From: Lunularia cruciata
Lineage: Eukaryota; Streptophyta; Marchantiopsida; Lunulariales; Lunulariaceae
Direction of reading: 5' to 3'
NCBI GenBank assembly: GCA_948567375.1
Contig: OX419756.1
Span: 5,213,001-5,277,000, forward strand
Length of the DNA: 64,000 nt
The notes below the pieces were generated by a model that was not told the DNA's origin, made no database searches, and saw nothing but the letters and a program-made list of their open reading frames with translations. The position numbers and the translations under genes are program-made. This document shows, in pieces, positions 30,901-39,897 of the stretch. The first letter of the stretch is position 1, and every line of letters starts with the position of its first letter.

Positions 30901-32825
30901 TACGCCAATTCTTGGGAATGGTTGGGTACTATAGGAGGTTCATCTTCTCATTTTCCAACAAGGCTTATGCATTGACCATCTACATGAAGAAGGGTGTAGA
31001 TTACATGGTGATTTTGGAAGACAAGGAGGCTCTCAAAGCTTTTGAGGAGCTCAAGCAATCCCTTGTTGTAGCTCCAATTCTTGCTAAACCTGATTGGAGT
31101 AAGCCTTTCATCCTCTACACTGATGCTTCTAATGTAGCTATAGGATGCACTCTTAGTCAATTAGACCAAGATGGGCATGATCATCCAATAGCTTATGCTA
31201 GTAGGCAGATGGTTTCAGCAGAGAAGAACTACTCTGTCACAGAGAGAGAAGGGTTGGCAGTGATCTTTGGTCTCAAGAAGTTTAGACACTACTTGATTGG
31301 AGGGAAAGCCACAATTGTCACGGATCACAAGGCTTTGAAGTACATCTTCAACAAGCCTAATGTTGAAGGGAGACTAGCAAGGTGGATGATACTCTTGTCT
31401 GAGTATGACTACACAATTGAGGATAGGCCAGGAAAGAAACATGCAAATGCTGATTTGTTATCTAGAGCCTATGATCATGATGGAGATGAGCCAGTAGATG
31501 ATTCCTTCCCGGATGAGGAGCTCATGACAATCTCAGTCACTCAAGAGATTCCAATGGAGTACAAGGAGATTGTGGATTTTGTGACAAGAGGTAACTATCC
31601 AGAAGGAATGCATGCTAGGGAGAGGAAGGCCCTTGCAGCAAGATCTAGACCTTACACAATGGTGGAGGATATTCTTTTTCACCAAGGAGCAGATGGTCTA
31701 CTTCGAAGAGCAGTGGGTAAGGAAGAGTCTATCCTACTCATAAAGGAGTTTCATGAAGGTTTAGTATGTGGAGGACACTTTGCAGGAAAGGTGACTGCTT
31801 TCAAGATTCTAGATGCAGGTTACCATTGGAGAGGGATTTTCAAGGATTGTCTTGATTATTGCAAAACTTGTCATGTTTGTCAAGCTTTTGCTAGAAAGTC
31901 TACATCCACTCCACCACTTAGATCAATTCCATTGCTAGGACCTTTTGAGAAGTGGGGAATTGATTTTGTAGGACCTCTCAATAGAACCCCAAGGAACAAT
32001 CGGTACATTGTGGTAGTTACTGATTACCTTACCAAGTGGGTTGAGGCTAGACCATTGAGGGACAAGAATGAAGATGAAGTGGGTAGATTTCTTTATGAAC
32101 GCATTATCACTAGGTTTGGATGCCCTTTGGAGTTGGTTTCTGATAGAGGAGGAGAGTTTACAGGAAGCATTACTACAGCCATGCTACGACATTTCTCTAT
32201 CACACATAGAGTAACTACATCCTATAAGCCAAATTCCAATGGCTTGGCAGAGAGAACCAATCAGACCTTGTGCATGATGTTGGCCAAAGATGCAGAAATG
32301 GAGGGGGCTAAACATCATTGGGACAAGAGGATTCATGCAGTTTTGTGGGAGTATAGGACAACCATGAAGACTTCCACTGGATATTCTCCATTCCAATTGG
32401 TGTATGGTATTGAGTCTACCTTACCTATTCACTTTGATCTTCCTACCTTCCAAAGCATTCATAGGAGATTGAAGAAAGCACAAGGAAGTGATGCAGGGAA
32501 GTCAAGGAAGGATCAACTCATGGAGTTGGAAGAGGCAAGAGCAGTTGCTATGGTTCGAGTGGAGCAAGCCCAAAGGAAACAAAAGGAGAGCTATGACAAG
32601 AGGCAAGGCAAGAAGAAGGTGGAGCCTTTCAAAGAAGGTGATTGGGTAATGTTGTTTGATTCCATTCGATTCAAGAGAGTGCAAAAGAAGTTTTTGCCTA
32701 AGTACTTTGGACCTTTCATAGTAGAGAAGGTGTGGGGCAATTACACCTATGATCTCAAGGAGTTGGGAGGAAGACACTTTGATAGGATTAACCATGATAA
32801 GTTGAAAATGTACCATAGAAGGTAG
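27999..32825 (+). CDS. gag-pol: A-1 gag-pol polyprotein, intact (1608 aa)
   Basis: Uninterrupted frame. Order: retrotransposon Gag (residues about 1-200, with FVRDFKRACIG and ALTWYESEYQ); CX2CX4HX4C knuckle CFGCGGRGHIQRNC (about 282-295); a Ser/Thr/Lys-rich linker; retropepsin with ALVDGGSALNAM (about 503, DGG form usual in this branch). RT follows with CVDYKKLNA, FGLCNAPATFQRFM and active site FIDDFCVYG (about 890). RNase H has LYTDASNVAIG (about 1040) and TDHKAL. Integrase has an HHCC zinc domain (about 1250-1300) and the catalytic triad in GIDFVGPL, SDRGGEF and NGLAERTN (about 1320, 1381 and 1418). A GPF-type C-terminal region follows and there is no chromodomain. All catalytic residues are present, so the element may be mobile. 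The reading needs no frameshift between gag and pol. Confidence 0.96.
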   Translation: MGKLPVFFGKDGEDVEAFVRDFKRACIGNNERRKNEWASLLPDFFEDAALTWYESEYQKRERREGEEESWETLTSALIENFLPDESYERLMSEVTFLKQGDGEKVRVYVERVEKLESRFRIVLRKGGDDVETTMIGIGAMLTKNFVGGLRPQIRSKVRYEKPSSKVEAIKIAIRMEESLEGDESDLVVKEVVHPPQGYKYGGTSDTLVTRVAPQVVVAPILAPPPKDPLQTITEQLADLKINVVQLWEKREVDQNVGRGPRSYGNYPYRGGQPANNFNDRNCFGCGGRGHIQRNCPNSTYHGGRGYEGANRGKEGGSETQVAPNPNKGKGIASIDVVESKYEKGECSNSKGLNLELLAQEKKRARFAEDVHSSQGFTSSKDTPMSTRSTRTSTPSTTKTPRKKLGMEDFLISKQQWNYNVLEDVGSHKANITVGQLIALNPTLRKELRGGLSSTRSKKKKKAKVPVSMGVVDAKPAPWEACEYASKIDVRVNGHNIKDALVDGGSALNAMSERLMKKLGMIPSRPSTFVVSMANKQQVRPVGVMDKVVVSVMGVQNLMTFQVLKDSSYDLLLGRPWLRAARTTDRWHKGYLRIGPSNHRVTVPVTNTTNTSHSDTPSSNYWESDSEEGASGVDTSMEEETSTEEDESESDSDVYPLCAMDFAPKPEVLKDPDKSPLTLEEVERRLSTLKYGPNVTKEEKVRFEEIFRKFIHVFAFSYKDLKEVTLEEHKIEVESHARPIRQKQRRISPPISLVVKEEIDKLKEAGFIFEVENSEWVSPIVIVKKKNGKLRVCVDYKKLNAVTKKDYYPLPFIDEILEEVAGHERYSFGDGYSGYNQIKIAPEHQQLTTFTTPWGTYAFKVMPFGLCNAPATFQRFMNKVFEPFIGKFVRDFIDDFCVYGSKEEHFEHLIKVLQRLDEANASLNPEKCIFGCEEGLLLGHIISKDGIAVDPEKVRKISDLPFPSSLTKLRQFLGMVGYYRRFIFSFSNKAYALTIYMKKGVDYMVILEDKEALKAFEELKQSLVVAPILAKPDWSKPFILYTDASNVAIGCTLSQLDQDGHDHPIAYASRQMVSAEKNYSVTEREGLAVIFGLKKFRHYLIGGKATIVTDHKALKYIFNKPNVEGRLARWMILLSEYDYTIEDRPGKKHANADLLSRAYDHDGDEPVDDSFPDEELMTISVTQEIPMEYKEIVDFVTRGNYPEGMHARERKALAARSRPYTMVEDILFHQGADGLLRRAVGKEESILLIKEFHEGLVCGGHFAGKVTAFKILDAGYHWRGIFKDCLDYCKTCHVCQAFARKSTSTPPLRSIPLLGPFEKWGIDFVGPLNRTPRNNRYIVVVTDYLTKWVEARPLRDKNEDEVGRFLYERIITRFGCPLELVSDRGGEFTGSITTAMLRHFSITHRVTTSYKPNSNGLAERTNQTLCMMLAKDAEMEGAKHHWDKRIHAVLWEYRTTMKTSTGYSPFQLVYGIESTLPIHFDLPTFQSIHRRLKKAQGSDAGKSRKDQLMELEEARAVAMVRVEQAQRKQKESYDKRQGKKKVEPFKEGDWVMLFDSIRFKRVQKKFLPKYFGPFIVEKVWGNYTYDLKELGGRHFDRINHDKLKMYHRR

Positions 32826-32862
32826 AGAGACCTTCACTTTGAGGACAAAGTGAAAACTTAGT

Positions 32863-32873
32863 CCGGGGGTAAA
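32863..32873 (+). promoter_or_regulatory. Polypurine tract of A-1
   Basis: The bases ccgggggtaaa sit directly before the 3' LTR, as expected for the plus-strand primer. A-0 has tgggggtaaa at the same place. Confidence 0.65.
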
Positions 32874-33552
32874 TGTAACACCCATTTGTGCATGTGTGTG
32901 GTATTGTGATATTTAGCTTGGTATTACAAGTACTTAAGAGATATTATTTATATAGAGATAAAGGATGGTTCTATATTAGTCATGGTTAGCTAAAGTTAGT
33001 CATAGCTAAGATAGATGGGACCTTACTTTAGAGGAAGTAGAAAAGATGAGCACCACTATTTTGGATTTTAGTGTGTTGACTTGGTATTATTCCTAGGTGT
33101 TTGGCTTTGGGGAAAGAGTTGAGAACTCTTGGGCCCGCAAGCCTTTTTGTTTTGGATTCTTCTTTAGTCCAAGGATAGCCCATGTGAAGGAATCCTTGCT
33201 TTAGTGGTTGGGTCAAGATAAGGGGAATATGCCCATGTGAATGGATATTCCTTTCTACTTTTTGACTTTACTTGACTTTTAGTCTAGTAACTTGAGTTAC
33301 TACGGTAAATAGTAACTTTGGTACGTAACTATTTCACAAGTATATAAACAAGGGGTGAGGAGGTACTCAACATCCTTTCATTTGCAACTATCTCTCTCTC
33401 ATTGAGTTCTCTAGTGAGCAATGTCTTGAGTCTTGGAGTGTTAGCCTTGGAGGAGTATGATGGAGTTGGGGTTCCTTGCCTTCTTAGTCCATGGTGCGCT
33501 ACCATAATAGCCATCAGAGGTTCATCCTGAGTGAGAGACAGGCCGGCTCACA
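32874..33552 (+). repeat. 3' LTR of A-1 (679 bp)
   Basis: TG...CA ends. It matches the 5' LTR except for a 13-base deletion after gtcaagataag and about two substitutions. It is followed by the right gacc duplication at 33553. Confidence 0.95.
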
Positions 33553-33922
33553 GACCAGGGCTGATCGATATGCCATGCCTACACCGGAGGAGATTTTTGA
33601 TGCGATTGGGCATGCAAAGGTCTTTAGTACTTTGGATCTTTGAGCGGGATATCATCAGTTGCCGATCAGGGAGGAAGATAAGTCCAAGATAGCATTTTGG
33701 GCTATTGATCCTCACGGCAAGGATGTGTTATATCAGTGGAGATTCTTACCATTTGGGTTGAAGAATGGTCATGCTGAGTTCCAGAGGGTCATGGATAGGA
33801 TCCTAGCTGGACTGGATTTTGCTCGGTGCTATATTGATGACATTTTGGTTTATAGCACTATTGTGGAGGAGCATGAGAGACAGTTGTTGGAGGTGTTTGA
33901 GAGGTTGAGATCTCATGGACTC
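33553..33922 (+). pseudogene. B-1 reverse transcriptase, continuation
   Basis: Resumes the RT interrupted at 25737 with RADRYAMPTPEEIF and continues through PFGLKN, the active site CYIDDILVYS and ERLRSHGL, then stops where B-2 begins (TGTCACGCC at 33923). A CGA-to-TGA stop lies near 33642. The sequence that should follow (aaactacatcctggg in B-2) does not reappear after B-2. Confidence 0.9.
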
Positions 33923-34371
33923 TGTCACGCCATTTGTAGTTCCGCATCTAGATGCTCGGACACTGGAGTTCCAATGATGGTAGTTAGAGTTATTCTAGCT
34001 GTTTCTCAGGGACTACTTTCCGACGGTTAGATTTCGTGTTCGGGGTACTGACTTCACGGTGGGGCCCACCGTCACTTTGCACCGTTTGCACCGCCGAGTG
34101 TGCCGTCAGCGGGACCGTTAGGGTTTCAGGGCTAGCTCGAGTCCAGGGGGTATAGTTTTGAAGTGAGCTCCAGAGAGCTCACTTCTCTGATGTTGAGCCT
34201 TCGAGTTCCTGGCTATGGTGGACAGAGGCCGGCGAGCGTCACCTGGATTCTCTATGCTTGAGTGGGTGTGGCTTGACTGTAATCAGTGCCCAGTTGTTGG
34301 CGGTTTATAGAGTGACAGATCAAGTACTGATCTGAGTTGAGTTGAGTTGAGAGTGTTAAGCAATCTGATTA
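33923..34371 (+). repeat. Terminal repeat A1 of B-2 (449 bp)
   Basis: Same length as, and almost the same sequence as, 19347-19795 and 43282-43730. It starts directly after B-1's RT sequence ggactc, so TGTCACGCC is a genuine 5' terminus seen in two independent insertions. Confidence 0.92.
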
Positions 34372-34815
34372 CATCAGAGAAGTGAAGTCAGGGGGAAATC
34401 GGGTGCAGGAACGTTGAGTGTTGGTGGTATCTCCAAGCTCGGTGGATCGTGGTAGCTCAATTCAGGTTCTATGTTTCCCTAGTGTGCAGAAGCTCATGTA
34501 GTTGATGCAAATTTGGCAGTTAGGCGGACGGTGTGCGGAAGCGCTGGCCAAATTTTGAGCAAAGAAGGAGCAATTTTCGAGCAGTGTTGTGATTTTGAGC
34601 TCAAGAGGTGAAGGCATGACCAATTTGCTGCGAGTTGGGCTCAGAAAGTGAAATTGAAGGTGGAGTTGGAAAGCTCTTCTCATGAAATTGTGATTTGGAA
34701 AAACCCGTTTTGTCAATTTGGCTCGAGTGGAAAGTTAGCGGGGGATTTGGCGGACATCCATCTTTAGGGTTTACGTCAGATTTTACTTCAGATTTACGTG
34801 AGATTTTGGGCCAGA

Positions 34816-34917
34816 ATTGGAGGAGTTTCGCTGTTTGGCCAGATTTGGAGAAGTTTCGCTAGTTTGGAGGAGTTTCACAGATTTGGAGAAGTTTCGCCAA
34901 TTTTGGAGGAGGTTTGA
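34816..34917 (+). repeat. Short tandem array in the B-2 leader
   Basis: Same roughly 20-base imperfect units (TTTGGAGGAGTTTCGC / TTTGGAGAAGTTTCGC) as at 20239-20340 in B-1. Confidence 0.8.
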
Positions 34918-35072
34918 AGTGGCAACAAGAAAGGCCTCGAAGCATAGGGCTATGGGCTATGAAAGGCCTAGAAGGGCCAGAAGGGCCAGCAAGCCAGCTT
35001 GCTGGCGTGAGGCTAGCTAGTTTAGTGTAGATCTTGGTCATTGGTTGGCAAAATCTGCCTTTCTTGCTAGAT

Positions 35073-35145
35073 TGTGCGCAACAGGGTTTGACCCCTAGAT
35101 CTCTTGTTCCTAGACTGGTGCCCTAGCCAACTGGTCCACCCTCAC
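35073..35145 (-). other. tRNA-like sequence in the B-2 leader (antisense)
   Basis: Same A-box-like and B-box-like arrangement as at 20528-20600. Its conservation in both copies shows it belongs to the element. Confidence 0.45.
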
Positions 35146-35658
35146 TTGTTGTCATAGTGACTGTGCCACTGTTATCTATACACATGTAGCTTTGGCTAGG
35201 AGAGGCAGTTTGATCCCATTCTTGGTGATCCTGGTAGCTTAGGACTTAGATACGAACTACTCTTATGTCAAATGCCAAATGGTGGCAGAGTCAGTCCCGT
35301 GTTGTGTTATGAGATGGAGGGTTTTCGTTTAGATTTCTTGTGATTGGATCCCCTCCATTCTCTGCTTCTTGTTTGTGCAGCACGTTTGTGTGAGGTGCCT
35401 TGACTTTTGAGCGTTGGTGCTCTGGTGTGCTCTCGGTGGTGAGGCTGGAGTGATGACCAGTCAGACTACCTTTGTTTCTCTCCGGTGAGGCAGAAAGTGA
35501 TGACCTACAGACCGTGAGAGTGCGTGTTATGATGGCAGGTTATAGGTTGCCCTTCCCCTAGTGTAGTTATCTCGGTTAGAGTTACATTAGTGGGTGGTGT
35601 CTAGTTGGTGTTGGCACGTGGTGGTGTTGGCACTTGGTAGGGCACTTGCGGTTACGAC

Positions 35659-38295
35659 TTGCGGTTGCAGTTGGTGGTTTGGGTTTGCTGTTGCAGTTAC
35701 GTGGTCACGACGGAGTTCTTTGGAGATTCCAGAGGAGTTAGCCCTGCAGTACGTAGTGGGTTTACTCGGAGTGGTGCTCGGTATCAGCCTGTATCTCAGG
35801 TCCCAATGAGGGAGGAGATTGACTCTGAGTTGGAGTTCGACACAGGAGCTGATTCAGTTAAGAGTGCACTTGGTGTGTCCGCACCATTGTTGTGGGACAT
35901 GGACGAGATTTATGGGGCCTCCAAAGGCCCTAGGCATTACTCTAGTACAGTGGGTACTATTGAGTTGGATGACTTCATCCAGGAGTTTGATAGTTGGTGT
36001 GATCTGCAGCAGATGCGGAACCCGACTTTGTTCACACTCTTCATGGCATGGAAGGGGTTGTTTCAGCACTTGGAGGGTCCGCCGATGGACGACTACCATG
36101 AGTTCAGGAGAGCTCATTTGGAGGAGATTGAGTTATGGAGATAGTATTGGTCTCCACACTATGTCTCCATCACTTCAGGCTCGATGGCCAGGAGTAGATC
36201 GGCTGTACCTACGAGTTCTAGCTCGAGTAGTGTTGGTGGAGCTAGTGGAGGTGCACTAGTTGGAGATAGTGCTACTACGAGTGGAGGTACCGCTGCAGGA
36301 GGTGGTGTGGTACCGGGGTTTAACCCCATCGTTGAGTTCTTCCTATGTTTGAGGCAGAACTACCAGGGAGTGCGGACTGACAAGCTGAGGAGCTTGCAGG
36401 AGTTCCAGCGGAAGGCTGGAGAGAGCCTACGCAAGGCATACACTCGCATGAGGCGGCTGATCAGTTTCACTCAGGGAGTTACTGAGGCCCAGGCAGTCCA
36501 GTTTTGGTATGGGATACTGGACAAGGAGTTGCGATGTAGAGTTCGTGATGCTACGTTGTTGCAGGCTACTTCGCCCACTTTGGCAGTAGTCTTTGGTTTG
36601 GCTGAGCGTATTGAGCTCAACATGGTGGAGGAGAGAGTGGTGACAGCTGGATTTGGTAGAGAGACCTCATCCACGATTGTGACTTCTTCTAGAGTGCAGC
36701 AGAGTGCACCACGCCCAGTTGGTTTTCGAGGACAGGGTGGACAGCCCAGATCCTATGGAGCGAGTGGAGGGCCTAGTGGAGTTAGACCCTTACCCTCATT
36801 TTCGGGTCAGCAGTAGCCAATGAGTGGTGGTGTTGCTTGTTGGACTTGTGGTGGACCTCACCATAGGAGAGAGTGTACTCAGGGCAGCGGACCTGATACC
36901 TGTGGTACATCACAGCCAGCACAGAGGCAGTGTGAGCACTGCCATAGATTTGGTCATAGTAGTGACCGGTGTTTTGACCTACACCCGGAGTTACGGAGTG
37001 GTAGGGCTGCTATGACAGGTAGTAGAGGAGCTCCAGTTCATGGAGGACAAGGTGGTAGAGGTGGTGGTAGAGGATCTACACCTAGTAGGGGTGCAGTACC
37101 TGCCCTTACTTCTGACACAGCTATGGCTACTCGGATTGAGCAGTTGGAGCAGAGATTGGCTAGTATGGCTATTGCTCATAGGAGATCAGATTCAGGTGCT
37201 GAGGCTTCCACCTCATATGCTGGTGATAGAGATGCTTTGGACTTCATGTGCGGAGCAGCACAGGTGGATGCATCTGCAGCAGTGACTAGGAGTGCAGTAC
37301 GTGCTCCAGAGCCTAGAGGAGCATCAGTGGAGTTGGACCCACAGAGAGGAGAGGTTGGGAGATAGGTCAGACTTCCCCAGTCTTTCACGCTATCTGAGGC
37401 ATTGCAGACGACATCCATGGTTCCTAGACGTCCCAGTGCAGGTGTGGTAGGTGGTGATGGAGTACATGATGGACTACCTGCTAGTCAGCCACCTGCTACT
37501 ACACAGACTGAGTCTAGCATGATGTTGGGGGCGGCTCAGCTGATTATGCGGCATCCTTTATTTTCAGCCAGTGACATGTTTACATTGGGAGTTGACCCAG
37601 CCCCAGTATTTCGGTTGGCTGCCACGTTGTGTGAGAGTAGGGATGGTGCAGTTCCTACTACTAGAGCAGAGGTGGTTGGTAGTGGATCTGACTTGGTTGA
37701 GGAGCATGGGATCCATTCAGCGACCAGTGGTTTATGGCAGGCAGCAGCGGCTAGACTGGAGGAGTTGCCAGCTAGACCGGCCTTTGAGAGAGCGCGGTTT
37801 ACACCTGGTGTTGTCCTATTGGATAACCAGAGGGGGATCTTTCGTTTAGTGGGACCTTCAGGGAAGGTCTATACACCACAGAGAGTCTTGTTAGACTCTG
37901 GTGCGCAGCCCCTTATGTTGGGGAAGGCTGCAGTTGTTGGTCTGGAGTTACGGAAGACCGATGTGGAGAGGTGTCCATTTTAGATCCAGACATCTCTTGG
38001 TGGTGGTTCGACACAGTACATCACACGTGGAGAGCTTGTTGTCCAGGTTCAGCCTGGTCATCCGACTGATAGCTCGGTGGTGAGAGCTCAGGCTATTGCG
38101 ACGATAGCTGAGTCATATGATGTGCTAGTTGGAGGAGCAGTGTTATACCCTATGGGTTTTTGTAGTGACTATTGGGAGGAGACAGCCTCTTATAGACCTG
38201 GTTGGCAGTCTGGTGAGGGACGGGTATGTCACCTACCAGTACGCTTTAGTAGTGGCAGTCTTGGCTCACTACAGTCTGGGACCATGGCAGCATGA
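35659..38295 (+). pseudogene. B-2 Gag-protease
   Basis: Same order as in B-1: acidic N-terminus, Gag helical domain, zinc knuckles CWTCGGPHHRREC and CEHCHRFGHSSDRC (36838-36978), a Gly/Arg-rich basic stretch (GGRGGGRGSTPSRG), a linker, and retropepsin with DSGAQPLML near 37900. In-frame stops are TAG at 36142, 36814, 37363 and 37981; at each of these B-1 has CAG, so each is a C-to-T change. A TGA at 38293 is shared with B-1. No frameshift occurs. Gag would form the particle and bind RNA, and protease would mature the polyprotein. Confidence 0.9.
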
Positions 38296-39891
38296 GTTTT
38301 GGCTTTCAGCGGTGCAGTTACTTGGCCTGGTGACTTGTTGGAGGGGAACGCCCATGCAGAGGATACTCCAGTACCAGAGGAGATCACTCGGCTATGGAGT
38401 ACGAGTGGGATTGTTCCATCCACCTTGGATGTTCCATTGTGGAGTTCAGAGGAGGCATTGCAGCAGCATGCAGATCAGTTAGTGCAGCAGGCTTGGAGTG
38501 GAGCCTTCGTACCATCAGGGGATGAGTGTGAGGATGAGCCTCCAGAGGCGATTGCTTTGACACCTCTGGATACCACACTCATTGCTTGGCAGTACCCAGT
38601 AGAGGGGATATGCCTATTGGAGTTGTTTGGTGGGATCAGCACCGGACTAGCTACGGTGTTACAGGCGGGTATCCGAGTACAGAGGTACTTGTATGTAGAG
38701 AGAGATGAGACTGCTAGGCGAGTCTCTCTACATCATGTGGCACACTTGGCCTATCGGTATCCGGAGTTATTACCGATGTCAGCAGTCAGAGGTTACCAGA
38801 AGGCCTTACCAGGAGACATTTCCTTATTGGGGGCGCATGACCTAGAAAGACATGGGCCTATTCACTTGGTGATTTCTGGATGGCCATGTCAGGGACATAC
38901 ACGTGCGGGCCGCGGTTTGGGTCTTCAGGATCCTCGTTCTGGTGTGTTTTGGGAGATGTTACGGATACTACGACATCTCCAGGTTCATCAGTCTGTTTCT
39001 CCAGCTTACCTTTTGGAGAACGTTCCATTGATGGGTGATTCTCGCACTAGAGTGGTGGTGAGTACACATCAGGTCCATTCTTGGATGGGACCCGCTGTAT
39101 TGTTAGATGCAGCCAGAGTGGGATCACGGGCTCATCGTCTTCGTCTTTGGTGGACGAACCTTTTACCCAGAGAGGTTCTACAGCGTAGTTATGATGGGAT
39201 TCAACGACTAGACCACATTCTTGTTGATGATATCTTGGATGTTGGGCGTCAGTCTCAAACAGTGGTAGTGGCTGATAGGTCACCCATGGCAGTGGTGAAC
39301 ATAGTTGGACAGCCTAGAGCTGCATTTCCCACACTCATGAGTTTCCCAGGCTCTCATGCTTTTCGAGAGGGAGGACCTGGACTTGTTTGGGACTCACAGT
39401 TACAGCAGTTGGTGGAGCCCAATGCTGATGAGAGAGAGCGGGCGATGGGTTTTCGCACCGGTATTACCGCTGTTCCAGTAGTGTCAGAGGCATCTAGGCG
39501 TCAGGTGTTAGGTCAGGCTATGGACCTGAACTGTTTGACCTGGATTGTGAGCCTTGGTTTGGCAGAGCAGCGTAGGATGCGGTTGATAGGCATCACCACT
39601 CGGACACTTGTGAGCCCTGTGCCTATCGAGACGATTCAGGCACATGCTGGGGGCGATGGACCGAGTGGACATGGTATTCTTGGGACACATCCAGTAGCTA
39701 CTAGGGAGAGTGGTCTACTTGGAGTCCATCCACGTGAGCATGGGCTACTTGGATTACACCCTTGGTCCACATGGGATGCAGCCAGAGGACGTATGGAGCT
39801 TGCAGCCAGAGTGGAGGGAGTTTTTCACACAGAGGTTGGGACCTCTAGTGGTCGGGAGCATGACACCATTGCTCCCAAGGGCCCAGTGTAG
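38296..39891 (+). CDS. DNMT3-like cytosine-5 DNA methyltransferase domain of B-2, open frame
   Basis: An open stretch of about 530 codons in frame with the upstream protease and the downstream RT. It would transfer methyl groups from S-adenosylmethionine to cytosine C5. Motifs in canonical order: I LELFGGISTGL (about 38616); VERDETARR; IV SGWPCQGHTRAGRG with catalytic Cys at 38887-38889; VI AYLLENVPLMG with Glu at 39016-39018; VIII GSRAHRLRLWWTNL (near 39120); a target-recognition region; IX ERERAMGF; X RRQVLGQAMD. The SRAHRxRxxWxNL and ERxxGF...RxxLG patterns resemble DNMT3. The unpermuted order excludes DRM, and no BAH, RFTS or chromodomain argues against DNMT1/CMT. It begins after TGA 38293 with no ATG near the start, so it must be made by readthrough or from unmutated copies. 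It ends at TAG 39889 with a leaky-type context. Confidence 0.93.
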   Translation, partial: VLAFSGAVTWPGDLLEGNAHAEDTPVPEEITRLWSTSGIVPSTLDVPLWSSEEALQQHADQLVQQAWSGAFVPSGDECEDEPPEAIALTPLDTTLIAWQYPVEGICLLELFGGISTGLATVLQAGIRVQRYLYVERDETARRVSLHHVAHLAYRYPELLPMSAVRGYQKALPGDISLLGAHDLERHGPIHLVISGWPCQGHTRAGRGLGLQDPRSGVFWEMLRILRHLQVHQSVSPAYLLENVPLMGDSRTRVVVSTHQVHSWMGPAVLLDAARVGSRAHRLRLWWTNLLPREVLQRSYDGIQRLDHILVDDILDVGRQSQTVVVADRSPMAVVNIVGQPRAAFPTLMSFPGSHAFREGGPGLVWDSQLQQLVEPNADERERAMGFRTGITAVPVVSEASRRQVLGQAMDLNCLTWIVSLGLAEQRRMRLIGITTRTLVSPVPIETIQAHAGGDGPSGHGILGTHPVATRESGLLGVHPREHGLLGLHPWSTWDAARGRMELAARVEGVFHTEVGTSSGREHDTIAPKGPV

Positions 39892-39897
39892 CAGCCA
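39889..39897 (+). promoter_or_regulatory. Candidate stop-codon readthrough site (UAG CAG CCA) between methyltransferase and RT
   Basis: TAG CAG CCA fits the UAG-CAR-YYA readthrough context known from tobamoviruses. B-1 has the identical nine bases at 25327. B-0 keeps the TAG but reads TAG CAG GTA at about 44992. RT continues in the same frame. A shared ancestral mutation is the alternative. Confidence 0.45.

Larger units (their letters stand above)
25738..33552 (+). mobile_element. Family A Ty3/gypsy element A-1, complete and young
   Basis: A full-length LTR retrotransposon of 7.8 kb with TG...CA LTRs of 692 and 679 bp. It is flanked by gacc (25734-25737 and 33553-33556), and B-2 at 40292-40310 shows the empty site. 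The LTRs differ by one 13-bp deletion and about two substitutions, so insertion was recent. It has a primer-binding site, two small upstream ORFs, an unbroken gag-pol and a purine tract. The RT and protease style (DGGS, FIDDF) and lack of a chromodomain fit the plant non-chromovirus branch (Athila/Tat-like); this clade call is a judgement by eye. Confidence 0.95.
19347..33922 (+). mobile_element. Family B element B-1 (3' part lost; carries A-1)
   Basis: It starts at the TGTCACGCC terminus after the ctct duplication. Order: repeat A1, long leader, Gag, protease, methyltransferase, RT up to position 25737. Element A-1 is inserted next, then RT continues to 33922, where B-2 begins. The remaining RT, RNase H, integrase and 3' end are absent. 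Yet the far end of the cluster carries this element's target duplication, which suggests that B-2's 3' end recombined with B-1's 3' end. Confidence 0.85.
34372..35658 (+). other. 5' leader of B-2
   Basis: Counterpart of 19796-21097, with the same tandem array (34816-34917) and tRNA-like antisense stretch (35073-35145). No clear PBS. No coding sequence is supported before the ATG at 35659. Confidence 0.7.

Noticed and set aside
27999-32825. An endogenous retrovirus with an envelope gene
   Set aside because: No ORF follows integrase before the 3' LTR; the extra ORFs are upstream of gag and have no signal or membrane features.
33923-34371. Repeat A read as a complete ordinary LTR
   Set aside because: The 3' end has an extra 106-bp repeat on each side of A, and the right integration terminus is the end of B2, not of A2.
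38296-39891. A stand-alone bacterial restriction-modification methyltransferase or a host DNMT gene
   Set aside because: It is in frame between retropepsin and RT in three copies of one element, and no restriction enzyme or host exon structure is near it.
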